NCBI RefSeq assembly: GCF_000979455.1
Contig: NZ_JJOY01000023.1
Span: 62,001 to 126,000, forward strand
Length of the DNA stretch: 64,000 bases
From: Methanosarcina sp. 2.H.T.1A.6
GTDB taxonomy: Archaea; Halobacteriota; Methanosarcinia; Methanosarcinales; Methanosarcinaceae
Direction: 5' to 3'
The notes below the pieces were generated by a model. It saw only the letters and a list, made by a program, of their open reading frames with translations. It did no database searches and was not told the origin of the DNA. A program made the translations under genes and the position numbers. Below are positions 54,004 through 63,732 of the stretch, in pieces (within the stretch, counting starts at the first letter, position 1; the number at the start of each line of letters is the position of its first letter).

Positions 54004-56391
54004 ATGAATAAATTCCGATGGACTGTTCGGGGTTCAGGAAACCGGAGAGGTATCAGGGTTAAGCGTATGATGCAAAAGAACGGATACATGCGATATTTTA
54101 CAAAACAAAGTTGCTACCCAAATCAGGCAGAAGCCATGGAGAAGATTCACTCTGCCCTCCTGCATGAGAAAATAGTGCTTTTTGAGGGAGCGTGCGGGAC
54201 AGGCAAGACTCTAAGTTCACTTGCTCCTGCCCTTCACGTGGGTAAGAAGCTCAACAAGGTCGTAATCATAGTCACGAATGTCCACCAGCAGATGGTCCAG
54301 TTTATCCATGAGACCAGGGACATCAACAGGGACAACAGCATAAAAACAATTGTTTTCAAGGGCAAGACATCAATGTGTCCCGAGAACCTCGACTATGAGG
54401 AGTGCAAGCTAAAAGGGGAAAACACCTACGATCTCCTTGAGTTTGAGAGGGAAGTCTCTTCAAAGGAAAAAGAACTCAAAGATGCCTCCGAAAAACACAA
54501 ACGGACAAAAGACCCTTCCCTCTACGCCCTCAGGAACGAGCTTGAAAAAGAAATCGAGGAAGCCCGAAAAAAGGCCCAGTCTTTGAGAAACCACTCCTGC
54601 CCAAAGCTTTATGAGGTCCTCAAGTACGAAGGAAATGAATTTTCCTCCTGGCTCTTTTCTGATGTAAGAAGTCCTGAAGAAGTTATGGAATATGCGGAAG
54701 ACCGGGACATGTGCGGGTATGAGCTGCTTAAAAAGGAACTCAAAAACACAGAACTTCTTATCTGCAATTTCCATCATGTGCTCAGTGCTGACATCTTCAT
54801 GACCCTCCTTAAATGGCTTGAGAGAGACCCTGAAGATATCATTCTTATCTTTGATGAAGCTCACAACATTGAGGCTTCAGCCCGTTCCCATTCCTCCGTA
54901 ATGCTTTCTGAAATAACCATTGAAAAAGCCCTTTCCGAGGTCGGGGAGATTCCTGAGTCTGACAGTTCTCCTATGTTCGGGGGAGGCTCCGGGCAGGGTC
55001 TCGGGATTCCTCTTGACCAGGACTATGCCTCCCGGATCTACGCAAAAAGGCTTTTTTCCTGTTTGCTGACCTCTATCAGGGATACTTATGACTCAAAGTT
55101 GAAGTTCGGGGAGAGGAACAGGCTTGGAAAACACTGGCAGGATATTCAGATTAGCGATCCTTATGAGCGCCTCGATGTCCTGAAAGTTCGTTTTTTGCGG
55201 GATGCAAAGGTAGAAGGGTTTGCAGACGAAGAAAAGGTTCTGACCCGGCTGCGGGAAATCGGAGAGTTCGGAGGCAGGCTGGAAGAGATTTATGCTGAAA
55301 ACTACAAAAAAGGGCTTCTTTCCGTTCCAAAGCGTTCCCAGATCCGTTATGTTGCAGATTTTCTTTCTTCTTATCTTGTGCTTTCGGACAGGCAGAACTA
55401 TTATCCGATCCTGAACATGCGCAGGGACTTTAAAAGCGATAGGGTAGTCGGCAGGCTTGAACTTTTCACCTGCATTCCCAAAAATGTGACCCAACCGTTG
55501 CTTGATTCCGTTTATTCGGCAGTGCTGATGTCGGCTACACTTCGACCTTTTGAGATGGTAAAATCCACACTGGGAATTACCCGGGAAGTGGAAGAAATCA
55601 CCTATGGGACCACCTTCCCACCGGAAAGAAGGCTTACTCTTGCAGTTTCAGTCCCTCCCCTCTTTGCAAAAAACAGGGACAGCCCTGAAACCCTGGAAAG
55701 TTTGAAAGAAGCGCTTCTTGCTGCCACTGCTGCATCGCCAGGGAATGTGGTCGTTTATTTCCAGAGCTATGCGGAAGCCCTCCGCTATAAAAAACTCCTT
55801 GAGCCCGAACTTTCGATCCCTATTTTCCTTGATGAGGTCGGGGTCTCAGCCCAGGAGATCAGGCAGGAGTTTTTCAAAATAGGGGAACAGGGAGGAAAAG
55901 CTTTGCTCATAACCTATCTCTGGGGAACATTGAGCGAAGGCGTTGATTTCAGAGACTCCCGCGGCAGAACCGTGATCGTTGTAGGTGTAGGATACCCGGC
56001 TCTGAATGACAGGATCAAAGCTGTGGAGTCGGCATATGATACGGTTTTTAACTGTGGAGATGGCTGGGAGTTTGCAGTCCAGGTGCCAACGACCAGGAAG
56101 GTAAGACAGGCAATGGGGAGAGTTGTCCGCTCTCCGGGAGATTTCGGGGTAAGGATTCTCCTTGATGCCCGTTACCAGGGCTCTCAGATGCGCAAGCTGG
56201 GTAAATTTTCGGTATTCGGATACTTCCCTCCTGAAGAAAGTAGAGAGTTTCTCGATGTAGCTCCAAGGGACGTGGGAAGCCTGGTAAAAGAGTTTTTTGC
56301 AAATGTAGTGCCCTATTCCCCTGAAAAAAAGGAGCCGGAATCTCCGGCTTCAAGTCGGCTGGAGTTCGGGAGCTTTGCAGAAAAGCTCTAA
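54004..56391 (+). CDS. XPD/Rad3-like 5'-3' DNA helicase with Fe-S domain
   Basis: A 795-residue superfamily 2 helicase. Walker A is EGACGTGKT (61-69) and the DEAH box is at 284-287. Four cysteines, Cys125, 134, 199 and 237, are spaced as expected for the [4Fe-4S] domain. Between Cys134 and Cys199 lies a charged coiled-coil-like insert (about 145-195). C-terminal motifs V/VI are seen in GTLSEGVDFRDSRGR and RQAMGRVVRSP. Such enzymes act in repair or transcription-linked strand opening. The first ATG has no clear binding site; Met22 (54067) starts closer to the family alignment and may be the true start. The C-terminal 40 residues are variable. Confidence 0.93.
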   Translation: MNKFRWTVRGSGNRRGIRVKRMMQKNGYMRYFTKQSCYPNQAEAMEKIHSALLHEKIVLFEGACGTGKTLSSLAPALHVGKKLNKVVIIVTNVHQQMVQFIHETRDINRDNSIKTIVFKGKTSMCPENLDYEECKLKGENTYDLLEFEREVSSKEKELKDASEKHKRTKDPSLYALRNELEKEIEEARKKAQSLRNHSCPKLYEVLKYEGNEFSSWLFSDVRSPEEVMEYAEDRDMCGYELLKKELKNTELLICNFHHVLSADIFMTLLKWLERDPEDIILIFDEAHNIEASARSHSSVMLSEITIEKALSEVGEIPESDSSPMFGGGSGQGLGIPLDQDYASRIYAKRLFSCLLTSIRDTYDSKLKFGERNRLGKHWQDIQISDPYERLDVLKVRFLRDAKVEGFADEEKVLTRLREIGEFGGRLEEIYAENYKKGLLSVPKRSQIRYVADFLSSYLVLSDRQNYYPILNMRRDFKSDRVVGRLELFTCIPKNVTQPLLDSVYSAVLMSATLRPFEMVKSTLGITREVEEITYGTTFPPERRLTLAVSVPPLFAKNRDSPETLESLKEALLAATAASPGNVVVYFQSYAEALRYKKLLEPELSIPIFLDEVGVSAQEIRQEFFKIGEQGGKALLITYLWGTLSEGVDFRDSRGRTVIVVGVGYPALNDRIKAVESAYDTVFNCGDGWEFAVQVPTTRKVRQAMGRVVRSPGDFGVRILLDARYQGSQMRKLGKFSVFGYFPPEESREFLDVAPRDVGSLVKEFFANVVPYSPEKKEPESPASSRLEFGSFAEKL

Positions 56392-56467
56392 AAAGGACAT
56401 AGCCCGATTACTCCAGCCTTTTAATTTACTTTCGTTTAATCCCTGTTAAACCGACTTCACAGTGCTC

Positions 56468-59400
56468 TCAGGCCTTTGAAACTACTATGTAGTTGTATTT
56501 TGTTACCGAAGTGCTACCTGCTGCATTGGTTACTGTCAGTTTTATCGTGTAACTTCCTGCTGCTGAATATGTGTGCTTCGGGTTCTGGAGGGTTGAGTAC
56601 GTTCCGTCTCCGAAACTCCAGTTCCATGCAGTAGGCGAACCTGTGCTACTGTCCTTAAAGTACACATTCAGAGGTGCAGTTCCCGTTCTTGGAGAGCCCC
56701 AGCAGTTTATTACTGGTTTTTGTGTCGTTGTTCCTGTACCGGTTGTCCCTGCAGTTATATAGCTGGATTTTGTTGCCGTATTGCTGCCTGCAGCATTAGT
56801 TACTGTAAGCGTTACAGTGTAGGTTCCTGCTGTTGAATATGTATGTGTTGGACTCTTCTGAGTCGAACTTGTTCCGTCTCCGAAATTCCAGCTCCATGCT
56901 GTGGGTGTACCTGTACTGCTGTCAGTGAAAGCCACATTCAGGGGTGTATTTCCGGAAGTTGGAGATGCCGAAAACGCAGCAATCGGTGTTTGTGCAGCTG
57001 TTCCTGTCACTACAATATAATTGTACTTTGTCATTGTAGTACTGCCTGCCGCATTGGTTGCTGTCAGCTTTATCACGTAATTTCCTGCTGTTGAATATGT
57101 GTGTTTTGGGTTCTGGTCTGTTGAACTTGTTCCGTCTCCGAAATCCCAGTTCCACGCAGTAGGTGTTCCTGTAGTAATGTCTTTAAAGGTTACAGTCAGC
57201 GGTGCATTTCCTGATCTTGGGGTGCCCCAGAAGTTTACGACTGGTTTTTGTGCCGTTGTCCCTCCAGTTATTGCGGTTATATAACTGGACTTTGTCACCG
57301 TATTGCTGCCTGCAGCATTAGTTGCCGTAAGCGTTACTGTGTAGGTTCCTGCTGTCGAATATGTATGTGTTGGACTCTTCTGAGTTGAACTTGTTCCGTC
57401 TCCGAAATTCCAGCTCCATGCTGTGGGAGTTCCTGTACTGCTGTCAGTAAAGGTCACATCCAGAGGTGCATTTCCGGAAGTCGGAGATGCCGAAAACGCA
57501 GCAACAGGAGTTTGTGCAGCTGTTCCTGTCACCGTTGTGTAATAATACTTTGTTAGCGTATTACTGCCTGCAGCATTGGTTGCTGTCAGTTTAATCGTGT
57601 AACGTCCTGCTGCTGAATATGTGTGTTTTGGGTTCTGTTCCGTTGAATTAGTTCCGTCTCCGAAATCCCAGTTCCACGCAGTAGGCGATCCTGTAGTAAT
57701 GTCCTTAAAGGCCACACTCAGCGGCGCATTCCCCGATCTTGGAGAGCCCCAGAAGTTTACGACTGGCTTCTGTTCCGTTGTCCCTGCAGTTATATAACTG
57801 GACTTTGTTGCCGTATTGCTGCCTGCAGCATTAGTTGCCGTAAGCGTTACTGTGTAGGCTCCTGCTGTCGAATATGTGTGTTTTGGGTTCTGATCTGTTG
57901 AAGTAGTCCCGTCTCCGAAATTCCAGTTCCATGCTGTGGGAGTTCCCGTACTGCTGTCAGTAAAGGTCACATCCAGAGGTGCATTTCCGGATGTTGGAGA
58001 TGCCAAAAACTCAGCAACAGGAGTTTGCGCCGCCTCTGTCCCTACACTTATATAACTCGTTTTTGTTAGCGTATTACTGCCTGCCGCATTGGTTACTGTA
58101 AGCGTTACAGTGTAAGTTCCTGCTGAGGAGTATTTGTGTACAGGGTTCTGGACTGCTGAATTAGTCCCATCTCCGAAATTCCAGCTCCATGCTGTGGGAG
58201 TTCCTGTACTTGTGTCCGTAAATAGGACATTAAGCGGCGCGTTTCCTGAAGTAACATTGCTGTTGAAGCTTGCAACAGGAGTTTGCAAAGAGGTTCCTGT
58301 CACTGTTATGTAATAGTACTTTGTTAGCGTATTACCGCCGGCTGCATTGGTTGCTGTCAGCTTTATCGTGTAACGGCCCGCTGCTGAATATGTGTGTTTT
58401 GGGTTCTGTTCCGTTGAATTGGTCCCGTCTCCGAAATCCCAGTTCCATGCTGTGGGGGATCCTGTAGTAATGTCCTTAAAGGTTACAGTCAGCGGCGCAT
58501 CTCCTGACCTCGGAGAGCCCCAGTAATTTACGACTGGTTTTTGCGGGGCTGTTACTTTTATATAATCCGCTTTTGTTTTTGTGTCGTTTCCAGCCGCATT
58601 GCTTGCTGTAAGTGTTACTGTGTAACTCCCGGCTGCTGAATATATATGCACTGGATTTTTCTGGGTTGAATATGTCCCGTCTCCAAAACTCCAGTTCCAT
58701 GCAGTGGACGTTCCTGCGCTTGCATCAGTAAATAAAACATTCAACGGCGCGTTTCCTGAGGTTACATTGCTGCTGAAGTCCGCATCAGGGGCTGCAGGAT
58801 TGGAAGGAGTTACAAGAGGCAGGTAATCTGAGTATATGCTGTTTGGTATACTATACGCGGAATCGGAAATCCCATCTCCATCCTTATCCACTGCGGTATT
58901 GGAAAAGCCTGACCCATCGGGTTTTCCCCAGAAGTTCCCTCCAATATAGCTTCCATAGATGATGTTTTTGCCTGCGGTTTTTGCGGTATTATAAGAGTTT
59001 CCGGTTCCGCTTTTAATGATCATATTGGTGTTATTGAAGTAGTTGTTATAAATGAGGTTTCTATCGCTCAGGCCGCAAACATACATGCCGTAAGCACTGT
59101 TCGAAGTAACAGTGTTGCCTGAAAGGGTATTGCCGTCAGAGGAACCAACATGGATGCCGCGGGCGTCGTTAGAAGCCGTATTTCCGGAGATTGTATTGCC
59201 GCTGGAGCTCCCAAGCACAATTCCATAAACCCCGTTATTTGTAACTGTATTTTTCGAGACGGAGCATCCTTTAGAACTCACGAGATAAATTCCACGCCCG
59301 TTGCTCATGAGCTTGTTATTCTCAATTATACAGTTATTGCATCCGGACAGATAGATTCCTGAATAGCTGGACCCGCTTGCTCCAATAGCTTTAATCCCGC

Positions 59401-59713
59401 TAATTTTTACATTATCTGCCTGTACGGAAAGTACATTTATAGTTGAACTTTTAGCTTTAATTATTGTATTATCAGGGTTTCCGGACTCAGACCTGATAGT
59501 GAGATCACCTGTAGATATTTTTATATTTTCGGTATAGGTCCCGGGTTTTATGGTAATTACATCACCCGAAGCTGCATTGTTTACGGCAGTCTGTATTGAA
59601 CTTCCTGGCTGGACAATTATCTCTGCCGCTGCTCCAATACCTGAAATTAATGAGAATATGATAAAAATTCCTAATAATGTGATTAATTTATTTCTAATTT
59701 CCAATTCCTCCAT
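56468..59713 (-). CDS. Large surface protein: NosD beta-helix plus nine PKD domains
   Basis: An exported protein of about 1,080 residues. The signal peptide is in NKLITLLGIFIIFSLISG. A NosD-type right-handed beta-helix (about 30-300) follows, with GSSIQTAVNNAASGDVITIK and SNGRGIYLVSSKG-like turns. Then nine PKD domains of about 85 residues each carry the (N/D/S)FGDGT motif. Two PKD types occur: one starting KPVVNxWGSPRSG (second, fifth, seventh and ninth) and one starting TPVAxFxAxPTSG or similar (the others). It ends after the ninth PKD with no visible anchor, unlike the neighbour gene. The ATG at 59713 precedes GGAGG; an ATT at 59696-59698, eight bases after that site, is a better start (see findings). 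Confidence 0.9.
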   Translation of the reverse strand: MEELEIRNKLITLLGIFIIFSLISGIGAAAEIIVQPGSSIQTAVNNAASGDVITIKPGTYTENIKISTGDLTIRSESGNPDNTIIKAKSSTINVLSVQADNVKISGIKAIGASGSSYSGIYLSGCNNCIIENNKLMSNGRGIYLVSSKGCSVSKNTVTNNGVYGIVLGSSSGNTISGNTASNDARGIHVGSSDGNTLSGNTVTSNSAYGMYVCGLSDRNLIYNNYFNNTNMIIKSGTGNSYNTAKTAGKNIIYGSYIGGNFWGKPDGSGFSNTAVDKDGDGISDSAYSIPNSIYSDYLPLVTPSNPAAPDADFSSNVTSGNAPLNVLFTDASAGTSTAWNWSFGDGTYSTQKNPVHIYSAAGSYTVTLTASNAAGNDTKTKADYIKVTAPQKPVVNYWGSPRSGDAPLTVTFKDITTGSPTAWNWDFGDGTNSTEQNPKHTYSAAGRYTIKLTATNAAGGNTLTKYYYITVTGTSLQTPVASFNSNVTSGNAPLNVLFTDTSTGTPTAWSWNFGDGTNSAVQNPVHKYSSAGTYTVTLTVTNAAGSNTLTKTSYISVGTEAAQTPVAEFLASPTSGNAPLDVTFTDSSTGTPTAWNWNFGDGTTSTDQNPKHTYSTAGAYTVTLTATNAAGSNTATKSSYITAGTTEQKPVVNFWGSPRSGNAPLSVAFKDITTGSPTAWNWDFGDGTNSTEQNPKHTYSAAGRYTIKLTATNAAGSNTLTKYYYTTVTGTAAQTPVAAFSASPTSGNAPLDVTFTDSSTGTPTAWSWNFGDGTSSTQKSPTHTYSTAGTYTVTLTATNAAGSNTVTKSSYITAITGGTTAQKPVVNFWGTPRSGNAPLTVTFKDITTGTPTAWNWDFGDGTSSTDQNPKHTYSTAGNYVIKLTATNAAGSTTMTKYNYIVVTGTAAQTPIAAFSASPTSGNTPLNVAFTDSSTGTPTAWSWNFGDGTSSTQKSPTHTYSTAGTYTVTLTVTNAAGSNTATKSSYITAGTTGTGTTTQKPVINCWGSPRTGTAPLNVYFKDSSTGSPTAWNWSFGDGTYSTLQNPKHTYSAAGSYTIKLTVTNAAGSTSVTKYNYIVVSKA

Positions 59714-60230
59714 CCATTCAAGAAAGTTAGGGGTGAAATCTGTATCAGGGGCGAAAATTGTATTATTAGTAATTCATGAAAACATGTACTCAATGCCCAA
59801 TGAATGTACAAATGTAAAGCTCTGCGTTTGCGCTGAATTTACTAAAATCCAGAGTAAAATCCCTGCGTCAATCAATTTAACTACGCGGGAATGTATATAA
59901 ATAAATATAAATATACTGATTTAATCTATTACTTTTATAAAAATATAAAACAGCATGCTGCTCAGTAAAGTAATAGTTCAATTGTAAGGCAAGAATTAGT
60001 ATTTTAACTTCGTTAAACAGCTATCCTTATTACATTCTTATCTTTTTTATTATTGGTAATCAGTCTCTTTCAAAACAGGCAATAATATGCTCTTGATGGG
60101 TTGCTATTCAAAAATTATTATTTATGAGGAAACCGGGGCTCTATATATCTATCCGGATTAAGAAACGATATGGATTCAGAAATTAAGAAATCAAGTTAAA
60201 ATACTGAGAAAACTGAAACTGTAGAAAATA

Positions 60231-60326
60231 AGATTTGTAGATAATGAGATTTGTAGAAAATGAGATTTGTAGATAATGAGATTTGTAGAAAATGAGATTT
60301 GTAGAAAATGAGGTTTGTAGAAAATA
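60231..60326. repeat. Six 16-bp tandem repeats AGATTTGTAGAWAATG
   Basis: Units start at 60231, 60247, 60263, 60279, 60295 and 60311. T or A alternates at one position and the last copy has two further changes. Confidence 0.9.
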
Positions 60327-60384
60327 AGATGAAGGGATAAACCCCTCATCAATCGCTTTTCTGTATCAAAGCTTGACATTTAGC

Positions 60385-60460
60385 TTTGATTTGATTTGAT
60401 TTGATTTGATTTGATTTGATTTGTTTGATTTGATTTGATTTGATTTGATTTGTTTGATTT
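60385..60460. repeat. GATTT pentanucleotide microsatellite
   Basis: Long GATTT array with two interruptions (TTGTTTGATTT), ending 25 bases before the stop codon of the downstream minus-strand gene at 60485. Such runs can change length by slippage. Confidence 0.9.
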
Positions 60461-60484
60461 CCTTTTTGTATCCTTTTAGCTTTT

Positions 60485-63244
60485 TTACTTTCTTTTATAC
60501 AGGAAAACTGCAAGCACGCAGGCTATCCCATAGACTATTTCAAATCCTGGAGCCTTTGTATCCTCTCCCTGTGCAGAGCTCTGTTCAACTTCTTCACCCA
60601 TGCTTTTTTCATCTTCTCTCTCAATGGAGCGAATTTCCTGTCCAGGCTCTGTTTCTGCTGTAGCTTCTTCTGAGAGGCTTTTTGCCTTACCTGTTATTGC
60701 AAAGGAAGAGAAGCCCGGGACCTCGGCAGTGAAGTACAGGAATTTCTCATCTTCCCCTGATAGGGTAACTGGCAGCTGCACCCAGGCTTTGTCCTCGTAC
60801 CTGTTCAGGGCAATTGAAGCCTTATCTATCCTTTTATCCTCCATCCAGGTCTTTTCAACCTTGAAACAGATGACAGGGTTTTCTATATTCTTTGAGGTTG
60901 CATACCCGCTGTTTCCTACCCAGACGTTAAAGGACTTGTAGACCTCTCCTTCAGGCAATTTGGAAACAAGTGCAGACTTATTTTTTAATTCCTCGGTAAT
61001 CGTTGTGGTCTTGCCAGCTGTCTTTTTTGCATCAAAGCTCACATATACAACACAGGTGGCGTTCTTTGTGAAATCAAACTTTACGGCTTTGTCATTTGTT
61101 ATGTAAACCTGTGAAAGCTCTTTGGTTTCAACGTTTCTTGCAGGTTCGGGGGAACCACCACCGCCACCGCTGCTGTGGCTGCTTCCTCCGCTGCTGTGGC
61201 TGCTTCCTCCGGAACTGCTCTCTTTCAACACCTCTATATCAAGAGTTTTTGAAACCGTACCATTTTCGTTGGTTGCGAGCAGGTTTACTGTATAGGTTCC
61301 CGGAGCTGTGTACACATAAACTACGGTACTGGAACTCACGTCAGCCACTCCATCATTGTTAAAATCCCACCCGATCTCAGTTGCTTTTTGTGAGCGGTCT
61401 TTAAAGAGGACCTCAAGGGGAGCATAGCCGCTCGTAACATTCGCACTGAAGTCTGCAACAGGAAGACCTTTATCCTCTTCTGCCTCCAGCACTTTTATTT
61501 CGAGAGTTTTTGAAGCTGAACCGTTTTCGTTGCGTACCGTCAGGTTAACGGTATAGTCTCCCGGAACTTCATATACATAAACCGGACTCTGGTCGGTGGA
61601 GTCAGGCTGTCCGTTGTTGTCAAAATCCCAGCTCCAATAAACTGTATTTTGTGAACGATCGGTAAACTGGACAGTAAGAGGAGCAGGGCCCTGAATAGCA
61701 TTGGTGCCGAAATCTGCAACCGGGATTACAGGCTCGGGTACAGGCTCAGAGGTTTGAAGAACAGTTATTGCACCGATTTTTGAAGTCTGACCGTTTGAAT
61801 TGCTTACTGTAAGTGTTACCGTGTAAGTTCCTGCTGAGGAGTATGTGTGTGCAGGGTTCTGATCTGCTGAATTCGTTCCGTCTCCGAAATCCCAGTTCCA
61901 TGCAGTGGGAGTTCCTGTGCTTTTGTCAGTAAATAAGACATTTAGCGGTGCATTCCCTGAAGTTACATCGCTGCTGAAGTCTGCAATAGGGATTAAAGGT
62001 TCAGGTACAGGCTCAGAGGTTTGAAGAACCGTTATTGCACCGGTTTTTGAAGTCTGACCGTTTGAATTGCTTACTGTAAGTGTTACCGTGTAAGTTCCTG
62101 CTGAGGAGTATGTGTGTGCAGGGTTCTGGTCTGCTGAATTCGTTCCGTCTCCGAAATTCCAGTCCCATTTAGTGGGAGTTCCTGTGCTTTTGTCCGTAAA
62201 AATGACATCAAGCGGTGCATTCCCCGAGTTAACATTGCTGCTAAAGTCTGCAATAGGGATTACAGGCTCAGGCAAGTTAGAAGCATGTGTAAGAGGCAGG
62301 TCATCTGAATATATGCTGCCTGGTATACTGTACGCGAAATCGGAAATTCCATCCCCATCTTTATCCACTGCTTTATCGGAAAAACCCTCCCCATTAGGTT
62401 CTCCCCAGTAGTTCCCACCAATATAGGTCCCACCAATAATATTTTTTCCTTCCTTTTTTTCAATATTATAAGAGTTTCCAGCCCCGCTTTTAATTGTCAT
62501 TTTGGTGTTATTGAAGTAATTGTTATAAATGCGGTTATTGTCGCTCAGGCCGCAAACATACATGCCGTAATCACTGTTCGAAGTAACAGTGTTGTCTGAA
62601 AGGGTATTGCCGTCGGAGGAACCAACATGGATGCCGCGGGCGTCGTTAGATGCCGTATTTCCGGAAATGGTATTACCGCTGGAACTCTCAAGCAGAATTC
62701 CATACACACCGTTATCCGTAACAGTATTTGTCGAAACTTTACAGCCTTTAGACCACAATATATGAATTCCACGCCCGTTGCTAGTGAGCTTGTTGTTTTC
62801 AATTATACATTTGTTGCATCTTGACAAACAGATTCCTGAGTAACTGGCCCCAGCTCCAATAGCTTTAATCCCGCTAATCCCAACATTATCTGCCTTCACT
62901 AAGAGCACGTTTTCTTTTGAACTTTTAGCTTTTATTATTGTATTCTCAGGGTTTCCGGACTCCGACCGGATAGTGAGGCTATCGATACCGAGGCTATCTT
63001 TAGATATTATGATATTTTCGGTATAGGTCCCGGGTTTTATGGTGATTATATCACCTGAACTTGCGTTGTTTATGGCAGCCTGTATTGAATCTTCTGGCCA
63101 GACAATAATCTCATCTGCAGTTCCGATTCCAACACAGAATATCAGAATGAGAAAAGCAATTAGTAAAACGGTTAATTTATTTCGAATTTCGAATTCCTCC
63201 GTCCATTCAAGAAAGTTAGGGGTGAAATATGGATGAAATTCCAT
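60485..63244 (-). CDS. Large surface protein: NosD beta-helix, four PKD domains, PGF-CTERM
   Basis: An exported protein of about 900 residues. Signal peptide (LTVLLIAFLILIFCVGIG), NosD beta-helix (PEDSIQAAINNASSGDIITI...), then four PKD domains; the first two nearly identical, the other two with DFDNNGQPDST and DFNNDGVADVS loops. Next comes a Ser/Gly/His-rich linker, a PGF-pre-PGF domain (AVKFDFTKNATCVVYVSFDA... to TAEVPGFSSFAITGKAKSLS) and a PGF-CTERM tail (APGFEIVYGIACVLAVFLYK). This architecture marks archaeosortase-processed, lipid-anchored surface proteins. The upstream ATG (63244) has no ribosome binding site; GGAGG at about 63196-63200 points to an ATT start at 63187, as in its paralogue. 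Confidence 0.91.
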   Translation of the reverse strand: MEFHPYFTPNFLEWTEEFEIRNKLTVLLIAFLILIFCVGIGTADEIIVWPEDSIQAAINNASSGDIITIKPGTYTENIIISKDSLGIDSLTIRSESGNPENTIIKAKSSKENVLLVKADNVGISGIKAIGAGASYSGICLSRCNKCIIENNKLTSNGRGIHILWSKGCKVSTNTVTDNGVYGILLESSSGNTISGNTASNDARGIHVGSSDGNTLSDNTVTSNSDYGMYVCGLSDNNRIYNNYFNNTKMTIKSGAGNSYNIEKKEGKNIIGGTYIGGNYWGEPNGEGFSDKAVDKDGDGISDFAYSIPGSIYSDDLPLTHASNLPEPVIPIADFSSNVNSGNAPLDVIFTDKSTGTPTKWDWNFGDGTNSADQNPAHTYSSAGTYTVTLTVSNSNGQTSKTGAITVLQTSEPVPEPLIPIADFSSDVTSGNAPLNVLFTDKSTGTPTAWNWDFGDGTNSADQNPAHTYSSAGTYTVTLTVSNSNGQTSKIGAITVLQTSEPVPEPVIPVADFGTNAIQGPAPLTVQFTDRSQNTVYWSWDFDNNGQPDSTDQSPVYVYEVPGDYTVNLTVRNENGSASKTLEIKVLEAEEDKGLPVADFSANVTSGYAPLEVLFKDRSQKATEIGWDFNNDGVADVSSSTVVYVYTAPGTYTVNLLATNENGTVSKTLDIEVLKESSSGGSSHSSGGSSHSSGGGGGSPEPARNVETKELSQVYITNDKAVKFDFTKNATCVVYVSFDAKKTAGKTTTITEELKNKSALVSKLPEGEVYKSFNVWVGNSGYATSKNIENPVICFKVEKTWMEDKRIDKASIALNRYEDKAWVQLPVTLSGEDEKFLYFTAEVPGFSSFAITGKAKSLSEEATAETEPGQEIRSIEREDEKSMGEEVEQSSAQGEDTKAPGFEIVYGIACVLAVFLYKRK

Positions 63245-63732
63245 CTATCAACAATTAACTTAAATTTCCTTAAAAATTTATAAATGTGCATATTTAACAA
63301 TAAATATTTTATAACTGAATTACTTATTCACACACCGGATCCTTTATATTAAAGACTTTTATTTAATTGGAAAACGCGTGAAACAATATAAATATACTGA
63401 TTTGGATTAATACTTTTAAATAGATATAAAAAAGAATATTTACAGAAGAGTAAAGAATATTCGAATTGTAAGATGATAGTCAGTCTATTTTACTCAATTA
63501 GGCAGCTTCTTTTACAACCTCAGGAGAGGTAAAAGTCTGGGTAATATCCGGATAAAAGATTTCCGAGATAAAATGAGGGTAAAAGATTTCCGAGATAAAA
63601 TAAGGATAAAAGATTGGGCAGAAACTGATAATGTAGAAAAATAAGATGAAGGCGTAAAACCTTCATCAATCATTTTTCTGTATCAAAACTGATACTTGAC
63701 TTTTGATTTGACTGCCTTTCTTTTGTATTCTT
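63245..63732. other. Intergenic region between surface-protein genes
   Basis: About 490 bases. It has the TATA-like TTTATAAAT on the minus strand (about 63277-63285) for the gene to the left and a 27-bp direct repeat. No gene is supported. Confidence 0.5.
63550..63615. repeat. 27-bp direct repeat, two copies and a partial third
   Basis: GGATAAAAGATTTCCGAGAT... at 63550-63576, a second copy at 63577-63603 and a 12-base start of a third at 63604-63615. Confidence 0.85.

Larger units (their letters stand above)
59714..60484. other. Intergenic region with simple repeats, between surface-protein genes
   Basis: About 770 bases. Its left part (59714-59880) is leader and promoter DNA of the gene to the left. 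The rest carries the tandem repeats listed separately. No gene is supported. Confidence 0.6.
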
